From assembly GCA_025201805.1 (NCBI GenBank), contig MU619258.1, forward strand, positions 67,631-131,630: DNA of 64,000 nt, in the 5' to 3' direction. The notes below the pieces were generated by a model that saw only the letters and a list, made by a program, of their open reading frames with translations, ran no database searches and was not told the DNA's origin. The position numbers and the translations under genes were made by a program. Shown in pieces: positions 1-11,506 of this stretch. Within the stretch, counting starts at the first letter, position 1, and every line of letters starts with the position of its first letter. The stretch is from Parasitella parasitica. Lineage: Eukaryota > Mucoromycota > Mucoromycetes > Mucorales > Mucoraceae.

Positions 1-280
1 AATGTCATTGTATACCGTCTTATCTTGAGAAATATATTTATCAAAGAAGAAAAGCGAGAGTGGGAGAGAAATATACACGCACAAGATACACAAAAGTGCA
101 AAAACAAGTTACTTTATTAGTACAAGTGTGGGTATACATTGATTGTGTTAACAAAAAAACTCGGATATTTTATCACTATGTAAACACTATATAGTAACTG
201 AATCTGCCTCCATGTTTGTTTACAGCTCCTTTCTCTCATTTAGCCCATTAATAAGCCCTTTCCTATCGTTTCAATTGATC
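1..280. other. 5' edge of window, no gene seen
   Basis: AT-rich sequence upstream of the first gene. It includes a purine-rich stretch near 45-75 and presumably the promoter or leader of the gene starting at 281. No coding exon of a preceding gene is recognisable. Confidence 0.5.
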
Positions 281-811
281 ATGGCACTTCCTGAACTTGA
301 CTATAACAATTCAAAAACAATTCGATTCTCGTTGGCTTCCTGTGTAACTGACGATAGTGTGGATTCGACCGCCTTGGCAACACCACTGGATCAATCTCCT
401 CCTCCTCCTCCTTCAAACACGTTTTCAATCATCAACATTGTTAATGACGACCCTTTGCCAAATTTAAACAGCTATCCAGCAATTGCATCAACCTACATGT
501 CCAGACGTCGTCGTGCTCAAACTTCCCCTAGACCAGTTCCAACATCTATTTTTCAACCGATGCCTCCTCAGCAGCCTACCATGGTCCATACGCCAACACG
601 TCAGGCTGATAGCAATGACTCTGGATCAAAAATAAGCAAATTTTGGCCAAAAATTAAAAGAATTATCATGTCTAACAACAATAACACAGAAGAATTACTG
701 GAATCTATGCATCTCGACATCACAAAATCAGAGTCTTCCAAAAAATCATCAATACAAACTAGCAGACGTTGGCTCAGTAGAAACAAATCAAGAGTTGGCC
801 CACAACGATAA
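281..811 (+). CDS. Small Ser/Pro-rich basic protein, unknown function
   Basis: Single-exon frame of 176 residues from ATG 281; an in-frame ATG at 212 would add 23 mostly hydrophobic residues. I prefer 281 because the 212 extension is T-rich and leader-like. No family is recognised. Visible features are a Pro run (SPPPPPS) near residue 40, an Arg cluster (SRRRR) near residue 75, and a Lys/Trp/Ile segment (SKISKFWPKIKRIIM) near residues 115-130 that would make a basic amphipathic helix. The C-terminus is Ser/Lys/Arg-rich. The composition suggests a mostly disordered protein that might touch membranes or nucleic acid; this is inference only. Splicing was not excluded. Confidence 0.45.
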   Translation: MALPELDYNNSKTIRFSLASCVTDDSVDSTALATPLDQSPPPPPSNTFSIINIVNDDPLPNLNSYPAIASTYMSRRRRAQTSPRPVPTSIFQPMPPQQPTMVHTPTRQADSNDSGSKISKFWPKIKRIIMSNNNNTEELLESMHLDITKSESSKKSSIQTSRRWLSRNKSRVGPQR

Positions 812-2167
812 ACATACCAAAGACGCGCACACCTACACACATGTAAAAATCATTTTAATTATATCTAATAAATAATACATGGTCATAAAACATTCTTCTT
901 GTAATTTTCTTTTAGAGTTTTTATGATTATATAATAAAGGGTTTGTGGATCTTGAGGACGGGAACGCGTAAGAAACGACATTGTTACGGTATCTTACGAA
1001 CTTAATGTCCGCTTGAACATTTCCGATTATTGTTCACAATCTGAAGATCCATAACAAAGCAACTCTCCGAGTGAAATCAATAAAATCCTTACTTTTCCCA
1101 AATTGTGGTTAAAAACATTAATAATTTCATGCCATTTATATTAATGAAATGCTACAAAAGTATTTCTTCCAAATATTTATTACATTTTTATTAGTTTGGT
1201 TTGGTTTGCGTGGGTGTGTATTCATTAATTTTTTTCGATTTAAAAGCTTTGTTTTGTCGTAAAACACAACATTCACTTGAGTTTTCCAAGCCACTTGGTA
1301 GAGAAATTTTTGTGCGGATCATGCGACTGATGAGCATGCTTCCAAATGTGTGCGTTCGTGACATTATACTTGATTATAATTTCATTTTAATATATACGAA
1401 CTAGAAGTTGACATATTGTATGAATAGAAAGCTTTGATATTTGAAGTTGTAAAACAGCGATCAATGTAAAGGTGATATTCATCTAGTCTAGGAACTGTAA
1501 AACTATGAGATGAAAGCTGAAGAGGGTACACGCTTATTACTGCTTTCTGTATCTTGGTGCTTTGATCATGAAGCCAAATTCTTTAAAGAATATTTGTGCA
1601 AATACAAGTTGAATTAAAATCTGATCTCTTAATAACCTCAAAAGCCAATATTCGTCTTTCCACAATTTTCTTTAAAACGAGCAAAACCAAAGAATTGTCT
1701 GATCAGAAACTTGTAAATCATGCAATTGTCGACCAAGGATTCCAGAAGAAAAGACGTGCAAGATGGTATCATTAATAAATCTATTGCAGCGTACAGTGCT
1801 GGTCAGTGTGCAATGTTTATAATGACATGTGATTTTGGTACACACAAAAAAGAAACATTCCTTCTTGATACGTGTAAATCGGCTTGCAATTTACCTATAA
1901 ATGTGTTTGTATATATTTACTTGACCGGGTCATAGCTTGGTGTGATGATACAATTGAAACTAAATGGATTAAATGTTTGTTGTTGCATTTGTTTAAATGT
2001 ATCAGCTTCCCATAAGTAATTTGCAATGTGCATAAATGGTGTACAAGATAGCAAGTCATTCTCTTCGCATCGATTTCTGGTTTCTCTCCTATAATTAAGG
2101 CCTGTTTGTTATTCTCCTCTAAATCCATCTTTTCCCCTTCTTCTTCTTCTCTTACATTAACAAAAAA
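812..2167. other. Intergenic, nothing convincing
   Basis: About 1.35 kb of AT-rich DNA between the first gene and the caleosin gene. Open frames at 1201-1404 and 1720-1935 are short, lack family resemblance or splice context, and look like chance. The CT-rich stretch just before 2160 is a likely leader or core promoter of the next gene. Confidence 0.5.
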
Positions 2168-3945
2168 ATGAGCAAAAGATCGTCTAGTAAGTATAGTGCG
2201 CATGTATACATGGCCGAGGGCTTGCTTAATTTAAGTGTGCGGTAAACGTGATAGTCAACAAAACCATCACTACAGAGGGCAAGCAGCCGTCGTCTCTGTT
2301 TAGAACAAACGAGGAATCCGTAAGTGTCGTTGGCCATCAAGGTGTTGGTCTAATGTCAACTCACAACACATACAGAGTATCCAAAAACATGCCAAATTCT
2401 GGGACAAGACCAACAAGGGTTACATTTCTCCACTTGACACTATATCTGGTATGTTGTTGAACACAAATTAGCTTTAATTAAAACATGACACACACGCTAA
2501 AGTCTTGATTAAGGTTTCATGACACTCGGCTACAGCGTTTTGTTTAGTATTGCTCTGGGTGCCTTTGTCGGTGTCTTTTTGTCGCTTTCAACTCAAACTG
2601 GATGGTTTCCAGATCCGTTATGCCGCTCGAGTGTTAGGAATTTAATTCGGTCCAAGCAGCAAACTCAAAGCAATTGCGGTGCATTTGATGATGATGGCAT
2701 CTTCAACCCTGAGAAATTCGAGATTTTATTTAGCAAATACGCCAAATCAGACAAGTCCGGTGAAACAATCACTATTCCCGAGCTGATGAAGATGACCCAA
2801 GAACAAGAAAAATTAGGCAAAAATGTCAAAGCATGGTTCGTGTTACTTTGCTATTTATATCCCTATATGCACACGCACATGTTAGCTCATTTTGTTTATA
2901 TTTCTTATTATGTATGTAGGGCAACAAGCGTGGTAGAGTTATGCGCAGCTTATTTCTTTATTGGACATCGTGGTAGTATCAGCAAAGACGACGTTCGTTC
3001 AGCGTACGATGTGAGTGAGCCATATATAGTGTGTGGGTCCCTGAATATCTTTTAACAACACACCTCTTTAGGGCTCCTTATTTTATCGACTCAAGGACAA
3101 TCACAAATTGATGATTCAGGACAAGAAGCAAGCACTCAGTTTGAAAGGGTCTTACCTTTCAAAGCCTTCTGGCCCTCTGAGTGTTAAGGCACTCGAACAC
3201 AAGATGCGAGTATTGTTCAGCTCATTGCAGTCGAATTCTTCCATTGCTGCCGAATACGGTGTCCATGATTGGGTGTCCTATATTCAAGAGAGGACCACCT
3301 CAATCAAGGAACATGCTCTTCCACGTGCTTTGAGACGCCCAACTTCCATCATTAATGGCGTAACTACACCCAAGTCCTCCGTGTACCGATCTAGCAAGCA
3401 ACATGATGACCCTTCAAAGCTGTTTCCCGATGGCCTAACAGGGGTTGCCAAGGCAACATCTGAAGCTGCTATTATGGGCACCGAGTTCTTGAGCTCACTT
3501 TTACGTCATGGAACAGATCCATCAGATAGTAAAGAAAAAGGCATGCATGGCATCTTTGGTGACGATAGTGGCGACATTCAGATTGAGCATCATGAACCTA
3601 TTCTTTTTGGCAACGATATGACAACTGAAGCCAGCCAGCAAGAGCCTACTCCAAAGAGTTCTGTATCCTCAGAGTCCTCTTCGTCTAAGAACAAGGAATC
3701 TCTGATGAATGGATTTTTGAAGAGTAACGATGCCAATTCTCACGAATGGCTTGCTGCGGGCTTGACTGGCGTCCAACAGCAACAGCAGCTGCAACAAGCA
3801 GAGCCTGAAAACATTAAAAAGACATCCAACATTCCTGTTGAGCAGCCGCAAGAGCCTAAACAAACAACACAAGACCAGCAAAAACAACAACAACAACAAC
3901 AGCAACAGCAACAGCAACAGCACCAGCAGCAGCAACAACAACAGC

Positions 3946-3976
<31 letters not shown>

Positions 3977-4127
3977 TGAGAAAATTCCAAAAGCAACCCT
4001 TACGCCTCCACCCGAGGAAAAGATACGCACAATGGATGATAAGAGCAGCGGTATCAAAATAGCTGCAGCCCCTCCAGCAACCACAAACAGCAATAAAAAG
4101 GTAAAGAAAACTAAAAAGACCAAGTAG
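2168..4127 (+). CDS. Caleosin family protein with long polyQ C-terminal extension
   Basis: Six exons: 2168-2186, 2255-2319, 2376-2448, 2514-2835, 2920-3010, 3072-4127; 541 residues. Caleosins are Ca2+-binding lipid-droplet proteins, and many are haem peroxygenases. Order seen: a His-containing stretch and EF-hand-like loop (KHAKFWDKTNKGYISPLD) at residues 31-48; a hydrophobic hairpin (SVLFSIALGAFVGVFLSL) at about 60-77; the conserved FSKYAKS block; and YDGSLFYRL at about 189-197. The usual second haem-ligand His after the hairpin (IHKAKHGSD region in plant caleosins) is not visible, so peroxygenase activity is doubtful. Typical caleosins have 200-300 residues. This one adds about 330: Ser-rich, then Gln runs (3884-3975), then a Lys-rich end. 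The TAG at 4125 is followed by an open in-frame coding-like stretch (see findings). Confidence 0.85.
3884..3975 (+). repeat. CAA/CAG repeat encoding polyglutamine
   Basis: Trinucleotide repeat inside the caleosin last exon, almost pure CAA/CAG with one CAC interruption, giving about 30 glutamines. CAA/CAG mixing suggests an older, partly stabilised tract. Length variation between strains is likely. Confidence 0.9.
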
Positions 4128-4340
4128 GGACAAGTTTCACCTACCAGTAGTAGTGATTCTTATAACTATCCAGAAAAGACATCTTCTAACACTAACGATT
4201 TACCTTGGGCCACAGCTGGCCAAGTAGTAGTTTGCAAGATATCTGTCTTTCTGGCTTTATATACATTTACATGGTTTTTATTTCTGCTCAATAATAAACA
4301 CGCTCTTTACTTTTTATTACGGCGATGTTGTAGGAAATGA
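4128..4340 (+). other. In-frame open extension past the caleosin stop, ending in a hydrophobic segment
   Basis: Directly after the TAG at 4125-4127 the same frame stays open for 70 codons to TGA at 4338-4340. It encodes a Ser/Thr/Asn-rich stretch, then DLPWATAGQVVV, a strongly hydrophobic run (VFLALYTFTWFLFLL) and a basic tail (LLRRCCRK). That looks like a tail-anchor rather than random 3' UTR. It could be reached by readthrough of TAG, by a strain-specific premature stop, or by removal of a 27-nt GT..TAG segment (4101-4127). Confidence 0.4.
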
Positions 4341-4403
4341 GGGAAAAACTATTAAGAACGGTGAATCCTATTAGTCAATGTAAACAAACAAGCATGCAAG
4401 TGG

Positions 4404-7400
4404 TTATACCTTTTTTTTGGTTGTAGATGGTGTGTCCGCAAAGAAGGCATTCTTTTCGTCCTTTCCGCCCTTGTTCATCTGCTGCAGGGTGGGAGGCAAC
4501 GAAGATTTGCTACTATTCATCAAATGATTTCGTCTGCGTCCTGGCGTACCTATTTGGCCTAATTTCTCAACCATCTTCCCAAAGAAGCGAGCGGGGCGTG
4601 CTGACGATAAGCTTAATGAACTTGCTGAGGGTTGCAACAGTCCGGCTGTTTTTGCTGTAGATGACGATGATGCTGATAATGATGGTGTGGAATTGAAAGT
4701 GCTACTTTTTAGTTGTTGCTGTTGTTGCTGCAGATGGTGGTGGTGGTTGTGGTGGTGATGTTGCTCGCTGTCATAAACACTGGATTTGGCCGAATTGATG
4801 GACGAATTACGCTGTGCCAGTCTAAAAATTATCGAATCTGTGTTGCCATTGAGTCTATTTTGGCTTAACGAGGGTCTGCGGCTGCTGTTTCCGCTCGGAC
4901 AGCTTTCACTAAATGTCGTCGAGGGTGAATAAAAGATAGGTGATACCGTAGTGGCGTCCTGGCTGGCTTCTTTTTCGGTAGGCTTCGTTAATGAGATGAT
5001 GGAGGACGGATAAAGATTTGCGTTCGAAAAGGGCTTTCTATGTTTAGACGACCCATTTCTTGACATGCTGTTGGCTCGTGCTGTTAAAATAGGCGTTGTG
5101 CATACATCGTCAAACTTGGTGTCCACTGACTTGCATCGAGTGTGGTATTGATTGAATTTCCTCTGCGTCCACTTCTCAGAGACAACGCTGTTGGTAAAGA
5201 ACTCGCGCAGATCGCTTATACTGGACTGCGACTGTAGGCCAGGAGATGTCGCCCCTAGGACAGTGCCATTGGATGCGTTGGTTAGGTCCAGCATAGGGAA
5301 CTCCTGCGTGCTGAACACTGGATGGGATGCGCGATTATCGGATTTTGAAGGCTTGTTGAAGATGGCAGACTGAGAGAAACTTGTCGATCCGTTGGGGATA
5401 GGAAAGTGCACAGGAATATCCATCGTGGATGATACTTCAATTGCCCTGTCTTGTGTTAGCTTTGGCTGGGCGTATTGATCAAAACTAGACACAAATAGCT
5501 GCTCCAGCAGGTACTCATTTGAATCAAAACTGTTTGAGTAAAGCTCTTTTGACTCTTTGATAGCTGTCGACAGAGCATCCATCCAAATCTGCTTTTCCAT
5601 TTCGCATATAGCGCTCAACTCCAAAGAGTGCTCGTCATTGTATAATGACCATGAATAAGTCATTGAGCCTAATGCATTTTCCGTTAAAAATTTGTGTTGG
5701 ACCCTGCTCATCTTTAACATCTCACCTTCTACGGTAGGCTTGTTCTCAATGTCAAATTTTCGTAGCGGGAACCAGTATCTGGGCTCATACTGCTTGTGCT
5801 TTTTCGCCTTTGCCATGATCATGTAATGGTTGAATAAAGCGCATCCGATTCTCTTTGCCTTGCTATCGCCTTTACAACGCACTTCCAGAGTGCCAATCAG
5901 TGTGCAAATACCCAATGTGCTAAACCATCGTTTGGGGAGACACCAGTCAGAGTCGAGCCTTGATAGAAAGAGTGCCGTCTTACGCTTGGCTTCCATTTTC
6001 GACTTTTCGTTGTTGATTTTAGTCGCGATGCTGTGGATCGTATTTTGAGCTTCAGACAGTATCTGGTACTCTTCAGAATCTTTTTGCGTTGCCTTGGTGA
6101 TGCTTTGCAACAGCAATCTATACCTAAATATTCTTTGAAAAGGCTATATAAAATTAAGAAATGATCAGTATAATATACGATTAGTGTGAATGTCAACTTA
6201 CAATGATCAAGTAGTCATCAAACTTGAGTCGACTAAACCCAAATGACACACGATGAAATGTATGCAGGCGCTCAATCAGATTTGTAAACTCGACGTTTGT
6301 TTGCAATAGTTCGTTGTAAACAGAAACGGCATGATCTTGACGCACACAATAGTCGAGGTAGATGTCGAATTTTGGAGCCCAAGCGACAAAACAGGAAGCA
6401 ATGTTCTTTAGGTTGCCCTTGTAGAATATGCCGTTCTTTTCTTCTTCCTCGTCTCCGTGCGCTTCAATCAATGCCTCGGTGAACTTTTCTTGAAACCCTA
6501 ATATTTCCATAGAATTTCGTACCAAAATATCGCTTTCTTCAGCAGTAATGCACGGTGCTTCTTTGATGATGGCCAAAAAATGCTATATCCGTATCAGGTC
6601 AGTCAGTATATTCAAGATATAGGCGATGTACAACATAAACTTACAGTGCAGAGAATACCAAGATCGCGGCTGTAAGTTTCTTCAGTTTCCATCAGCTCCT
6701 TCACAGCATTTAATCTCTTTATAGACCGTCTTTGCTCCAAAGACCTGATTTCGTTTTTTTTGGTAGTCTCCTGCTGGTGCGTCAAATCAACCATGCTCAT
6801 ATTGTGAGGTAGCTTGTTCGACTCTATGCTTTGTTGATCATCAGCACTCATGAAAAGTTCATCAGTACTCTCCATTTCTTCTTCCATCGTAATGAATCGG
6901 TTCTGCTGGTTGTCATAGGAGTGGTTGTTTGAAATGGCCGTGTTTGTCAAGTCAACGCCATACGGTTCCTTTTGCTCTGAATTTGGTAGTTGTGCTGTTG
7001 AGTGGTCGGAAATTATTTTGTGATCATAATGTGTAGCGTTTTTCTTCAGAGCCGAATGCGAAGTTGGCGACGGTGGAGGCGGAGGCCCCTCATTAGAAGC
7101 AACTGCTTGCAGTGGCTGATGAGACGATATTGAATCATTAGAGGTTGTAACAGCAGTGACAGCAGCAGTGGCAGTTTTCTTTGGGTGGCGAGAGACAGAA
7201 GCAGCGCTAGTGGATACTACCAACTTTGTGTTTTTGATTGACTTTCTCGATATAGACTCGCCTGGTGCTACTGTCGAAGAGTAGTATTCTGACATGGCTA
7301 GGTCGGGAACACTATGACGCTTGCTCTTTATTTTTGCTACTGCTACAGCTGGTGAATCTTCGCCTTCTGTTGAGGTGACTGAAGAAGGAGATCGAAGCAG

Positions 7401-7880
7401 ATCTGATACAGGATTTCTTTCAGCTGGAACAATGGCAGAGGAGCCAGGTGTGTCTGATGTATGTGTGTCAATAGAAACTGCTTTGCTTATCAGTGTCAAT
7501 TCGCCGGTAGATTGTCGAAATTGATGATGGTGTCCTCCATCTTCAAAAAGTGAGGATGTCTCGGAATTTAAATCACTGGAATCAGATATGTAGTCTCTGT
7601 ACATGATTCCAGAATTTAATTTATGACTTAAGGCTGCATTGGATAATACATTAGCTGCAATCGCAGCTTGTTTGTCAATGTCCTCGTTGGATGCTCGTAG
7701 AGGTTCGGGTAACGTGAGAGCAGTAACGTTGGATTTATGGTGATGATAAATTGTTGCTGCCCTACTTCCTTCATCTTCTGATGATGAGGAATCTGGAGAA
7801 AAATTTAAATTGTTGTTGTTGTTGTTGCTTTCAGAAGCCAAATACTCGGTCGGTTTACTGAGGAGAGCAGCATCTGTCAT
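4404..7880 (-). CDS. Rho guanine-nucleotide exchange factor (DH-PH)
   Basis: Three exons on the minus strand: 7880-6645, 6582-6202, 6143-4404; introns of 62 and 58 nt, both phase 0; 1,118 residues. It would load GTP onto a Rho/Cdc42-type GTPase during polarised growth. Residues 1-390 are low-complexity Ser/Thr/Asn-rich. The DH domain starts at about 393 with the typical first helix (KELMETEETYSRDLGIL), runs through exon 2 and ends after PFQRIFRYRLLLQS, the conserved DH helix, at the start of exon 3. A PH-like domain covers about 605-740, ending in the usual C-terminal helix with its Trp (IWMDALSTAIKE). The last 380 residues are Ser-rich with a His/Gln run. Which Rho protein it serves cannot be told. 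Confidence 0.85.
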
Positions 7881-9401
7881 GCTTTCAAAAATTTGGTATC
7901 TCTACTGTGAAAAAAGTGAAAGAGAGAGAGGAAATTTCCCTAAACTCAAATTGAAAAGGATATTTTAACAATTACCACACCATTTAGTGTGCCCCCTCCC
8001 CCTTTTTTTCATTTATAAAATGCTCCGGATACGAAACTAAACCATAAATCAATAGCAACTAATATTTGTTAACTGTCTAGCATAGGCAGTATCGGTAGTA
8101 TTTTCGCTATGGATTTTCTCTATCAGTTACTTTACATTTAAGTATGCTCAGTAGATGCTAAATATAAACGAATGCGAGAGTATATGCGGTGACCTAGCAT
8201 CACCTACAGAAGCACAATGAAGTTTTGTATATTAAGGTTATTCGAACAAAATTGTTTGTTTGTTTTTAAACCGTTGAGATTTTAATGACTTTTATGCAGG
8301 ATACGCTAATGTCATTTTGTCTGCTCGCAATGCAAAATCAATTGAGGTGATCAGTTGGCCTATGCCTCTTGTGCACAACACTAGAAAACGATCAACATAT
8401 TACTGGTATCATATCCACTACTTAAACGCAGTTGTGCCCTTTAATTGTACCATGTTTAACATGCAAAGTCGCAAGATTCAGCAAACTTTTCACACATTAT
8501 GAACCGTCTCAAATCATTATATATCCTCATCCAAAAGTGAAAAATATCGTTTGGGGCTTTTTTCGTCGAGGAACGACCTCGAAGCACATAACAAGATAAA
8601 AGAAAAATAAAGGGATAATTTTCCTTAGTAATGTAAAGCACTGATATTTGAAAAATTATATCGATATTATCGACTTTCAGACAAAAAGCGCTTTTTTAGT
8701 CATAGAATATCAACTCCCAACTTTTCTATTATAATATTTTCTTAATACGCATGAAATGATGGAGCAAAGAAATCTGTATATGTCATGTTTTTTTTTGTGT
8801 TTTCCAAAAAAAAAAAGTGAAAAATTAAATACCACTTAAGGCATATTAAAACTGAGGGTTTCAAGGTGTTCATGTTGGTATTCTCCAGTACGCATCTATC
8901 TGGCGTCAATAAATAAAAATAAAACATCAAAACTTTCTACTGGCACTTTAATCATCAATATTCTTGTCTTTTGATCAATACTTGCTAAATGCAGAGTTTA
9001 TTTTCGAATAAGAGTGAATTTTTCAACGGAATGTTGCCAAGCTGCCTGGATGAACGGGCGCAAATAGCAAAATGGTACAAAAAGCAACGCTCAGAAGGAA
9101 AAACCATATGATATGAGACAAAATGACAAAAGTATTACTGCTTTTCACAGCGATATAATCTGTTTACCTAGATGTGTGTATGGATGATAATAATCAAATG
9201 TTTTAACATTGAGTATGTTCGCCATGGAAACAGGCAATGTGTTTACACGGCGGTTCAATCATCATGACATTTGATGACGCAGAATAAAGAAGAGCAGAAG
9301 TTGTTTGATAAATTCTGGGGTTAAAGATTAATACAGGACAGTATACTCTTGTCTTTTTTCCTACTTCCTTTTCACCACTCTTTTAATACAAACAACATTC
9401 A
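7881..9401. other. Intergenic region with a gene fragment
   Basis: About 1.5 kb between the divergent RhoGEF and NDUFA6 genes. Apart from the decayed gene fragment near 8314-8440 it is AT-rich with homopolymer runs. Sequence just before 9402 is CT-rich, as expected for the NDUFA6 leader. Confidence 0.5.
8314..8440 (+). pseudogene. Decayed partial copy of the 18.2-20.4 kb gene
   Basis: About 120 bp closely matches the sense strand of the third exon of the unknown gene at 20441-18204 (partner about 18930-18810 on the minus strand). Both read through LSAR(N/S)AKSIE and PMPLV, followed by a shared TATC-rich stretch. Small indels destroy the frame after PMPLV here. No flanking exons are present, so this is a non-functional gene fragment. 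Confidence 0.75.
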
Positions 9402-9837
9402 ATGATTCAACCTGGAGTATTTGGAGTTGCCGAGTACGCTATTACTACAGCATCTGCCTCTTCAGCTGATGCTGCCAGAACCCGTGCTCTGAGTCTTTAC
9501 AGAAGGTGGCAAAAATCTGTAAGTGTACATGATAATTTCGTTTGGCATTTTACCCCATATACTTAATATTTTATAGGTTCCTGATATGATGAAGCTTCAC
9601 GAAATCAATATGCCAACCTCAGCTATTCGTGCTAAAATTCGTGAAGAGTTTGAAAGACATCGCAATGTTGAAAAGCTCGAAGTCCGTGACATTCTTTACG
9701 CTAAAGGACAAATGGAATATCAAGAAGTTATGAATGTCTGGAAGCAAAACAACCACATTATGAATTATTTTGCAAAGGAAGAAGCACCACCCAAGCCATC
9801 AACTTTTTTGGACAAATTCTATGAAGGCAGATTTTAG
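9402..9837 (+). CDS. NDUFA6: NADH:ubiquinone oxidoreductase subunit NDUFA6/B14 (LYR protein)
   Basis: Two exons, 9402-9518 and 9577-9837, with a 58-nt intron in phase 0; 125 residues, the usual size for fungal B14 subunits. It is an accessory subunit of mitochondrial complex I on the matrix side and belongs to the LYR (Complex1_LYR) family, which binds the acyl carrier protein. The LYR signature is visible as SLYRRWQKS at residues 32-40, interrupted by the intron just after it. The following helices (IRAKIREEFERHRN, AKGQMEYQEVMNVWKQ) and the Phe-rich end are typical. The first ~20 residues are Ala/Ser-rich without acidic residues and may help targeting. Complex I subunit NDUFB7 is encoded in the same window. 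Confidence 0.9.
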
Positions 9838-10093
9838 ATAACCCCCAATACAGCAATACAATACATTAAAAACAGTTCAAAAATTAATGTTGCAATCTTT
9901 GTAAGAATTTGCAAATGAAGAAGGGAAAAATAACATGGAGATGAGAACAAAATTGTTTATTACTACTATTAAAATTAGGCTGTAAGAGTGTGGGTTATAA
10001 GTCTACTATCAAGGAGAAAGGATAGAGGTGCAATTAAGGTCTGCTGTATATATACTTTTTGGTTATATGGTGGAAAAAGGGGAAATGTATCAA

Positions 10094-11072
10094 TTAGTTG
10101 AGAGCAATCATGTCCCAGCCAGCAGTAATCCTATTCAGTCCATGCAACTGCAACAGACTGTTTCTCAATTCCTCCCGAGATAGATAACTTTTGGGACATT
10201 CGGTGCTTTGGATCGTTAGTCGCCTCATCCATGGGAATAGAGATACGTCCTGCAGAAGCGATCTGAATAGAGCGATACATTCTCTGTCCAGTGTAATACG
10301 GAGCTCAACCAAGGCAGGGAACATTTTTTTAAGCTGTCTCCAAGTGTTGTAATGTTGACCATGTTCACTTAGTGCCACGTGTAAATAACTCGTCTGAGAA
10401 AATATCAGGACATTGTCGGCTAGTAAGAGTGCTGAAGGAAACGAGGGTAGTTCTAGTCTTGTTAGCGTAGACTGTGATTCAGATAATGTTTTTGATATGA
10501 ATTGTTGTAATAGTGGTGACATGTGGTGTTGCGACGTATTAGATGCTGAGGCCATGATGTAGCCGTCATCTGCTGGATCACGAATGGATAGTTCCTGTAG
10601 CTTTGTTTGAGGGTATTTTCCCAAGGTGTGGTACAGTTTGTAATGATGCTTGCTGGGCATAAGCAAATTAATGCCCTTGAGTGTATTTCTTCTTTGCTGA
10701 TTTCTGAGAATGCTCAAAACAACAGCGATGGCGGGCTCGCCATCGACATTTGCTTGGAGTATATTAGTGATGAGATGCTTGGTATGGATCCCATTCTTTT
10801 GCAGTGGTCTATACATGTAGTGCTTGGATGATGTACCAAACACTTTATCGGATGGCTCTAGTAAAGTTACTGTCTGAGTCCAGTTGAATCTGTCGGCAAC
10901 GAGCAATGAAAAATGCTTGCATGTCCTGTGTGCATTTAGCAAAACATATAATCGGGGATATTTTGCACATTTAGACTTACTGAGAGATTGGTGCCAAGTC
11001 AAGATGATTTACTCTTTTTATTTGATCAAGAATCAATAGCTGCAATTCGAAAGGTAGTTGCGTTAATGACAT
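10094..11072 (-). CDS. F-box protein
   Basis: Two exons, 11072-10981 and 10925-10094, with a 55-nt intron in phase 2; 307 residues. The N-terminus MSLTQLPFELQLLILDQI, followed after the splice by ISQTCKHF, is a clear F-box: the LP..(I/L) helix plus the later conserved Cys/aromatic helix. Such proteins dock on Skp1 in SCF ubiquitin ligases and present a substrate through their C-terminal part. That part is Leu-rich with irregular beta/alpha spacing (LQELSIRDP, LTRLELPSFPSALLL, LVELRITLD, MRRLTIQSTE), suggesting degenerate leucine-rich repeats. A long frame starting at 11002 is an artefact of reading the intron. The substrate is unknown. Confidence 0.75.
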
Positions 11073-11506
11073 TTTAAAAAGTATTGTAGATTATCAAAAG
11101 GAAAGAACAAGGAAGTTGTATTTGAAATAATGGAGTATCTAAAGAATGAGAGAAGCATTTATGTCATATATAATTTATCTGTTTTTTGAGGAAGTGGGGG
11201 GGGGGCAATGTCTAATTGAGGGAATCATGACTACAATCAGTAGTCCTGTAATGAACACTTGACAATAATGAAAATGACCCACACTGCCTTATCATTTTAT
11301 TACACTCCACAATTATTGCTGAAATAATTGTGCACATGACAGCACCCTTAAGCTCGCATGAACCAAACCAGTCTAAATAAACCTTCAAACTAAACAATGA
11401 GACAACTTGCTTGTACACAATGACCACATGTTGCATACAACGAAAGGGCAACTCGTGTTACCTTTCCTCCTTTTTCCAATTACCTTTTATAGACACATTG
11501 CTCATA
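11073..11506. other. Intergenic, nothing convincing
   Basis: AT-rich DNA upstream of the F-box gene, with a G run near 11200. No supported gene was seen. A 79-codon minus-strand frame at 11212-11451 has no recognisable features. Confidence 0.5.

Noticed and set aside
3669-4133. Long minus-strand frames with Leu or Cys runs opposite the caleosin polyQ
   Set aside because: They are reverse readings of the CAA/CAG repeat; the plus strand carries the supported caleosin gene.
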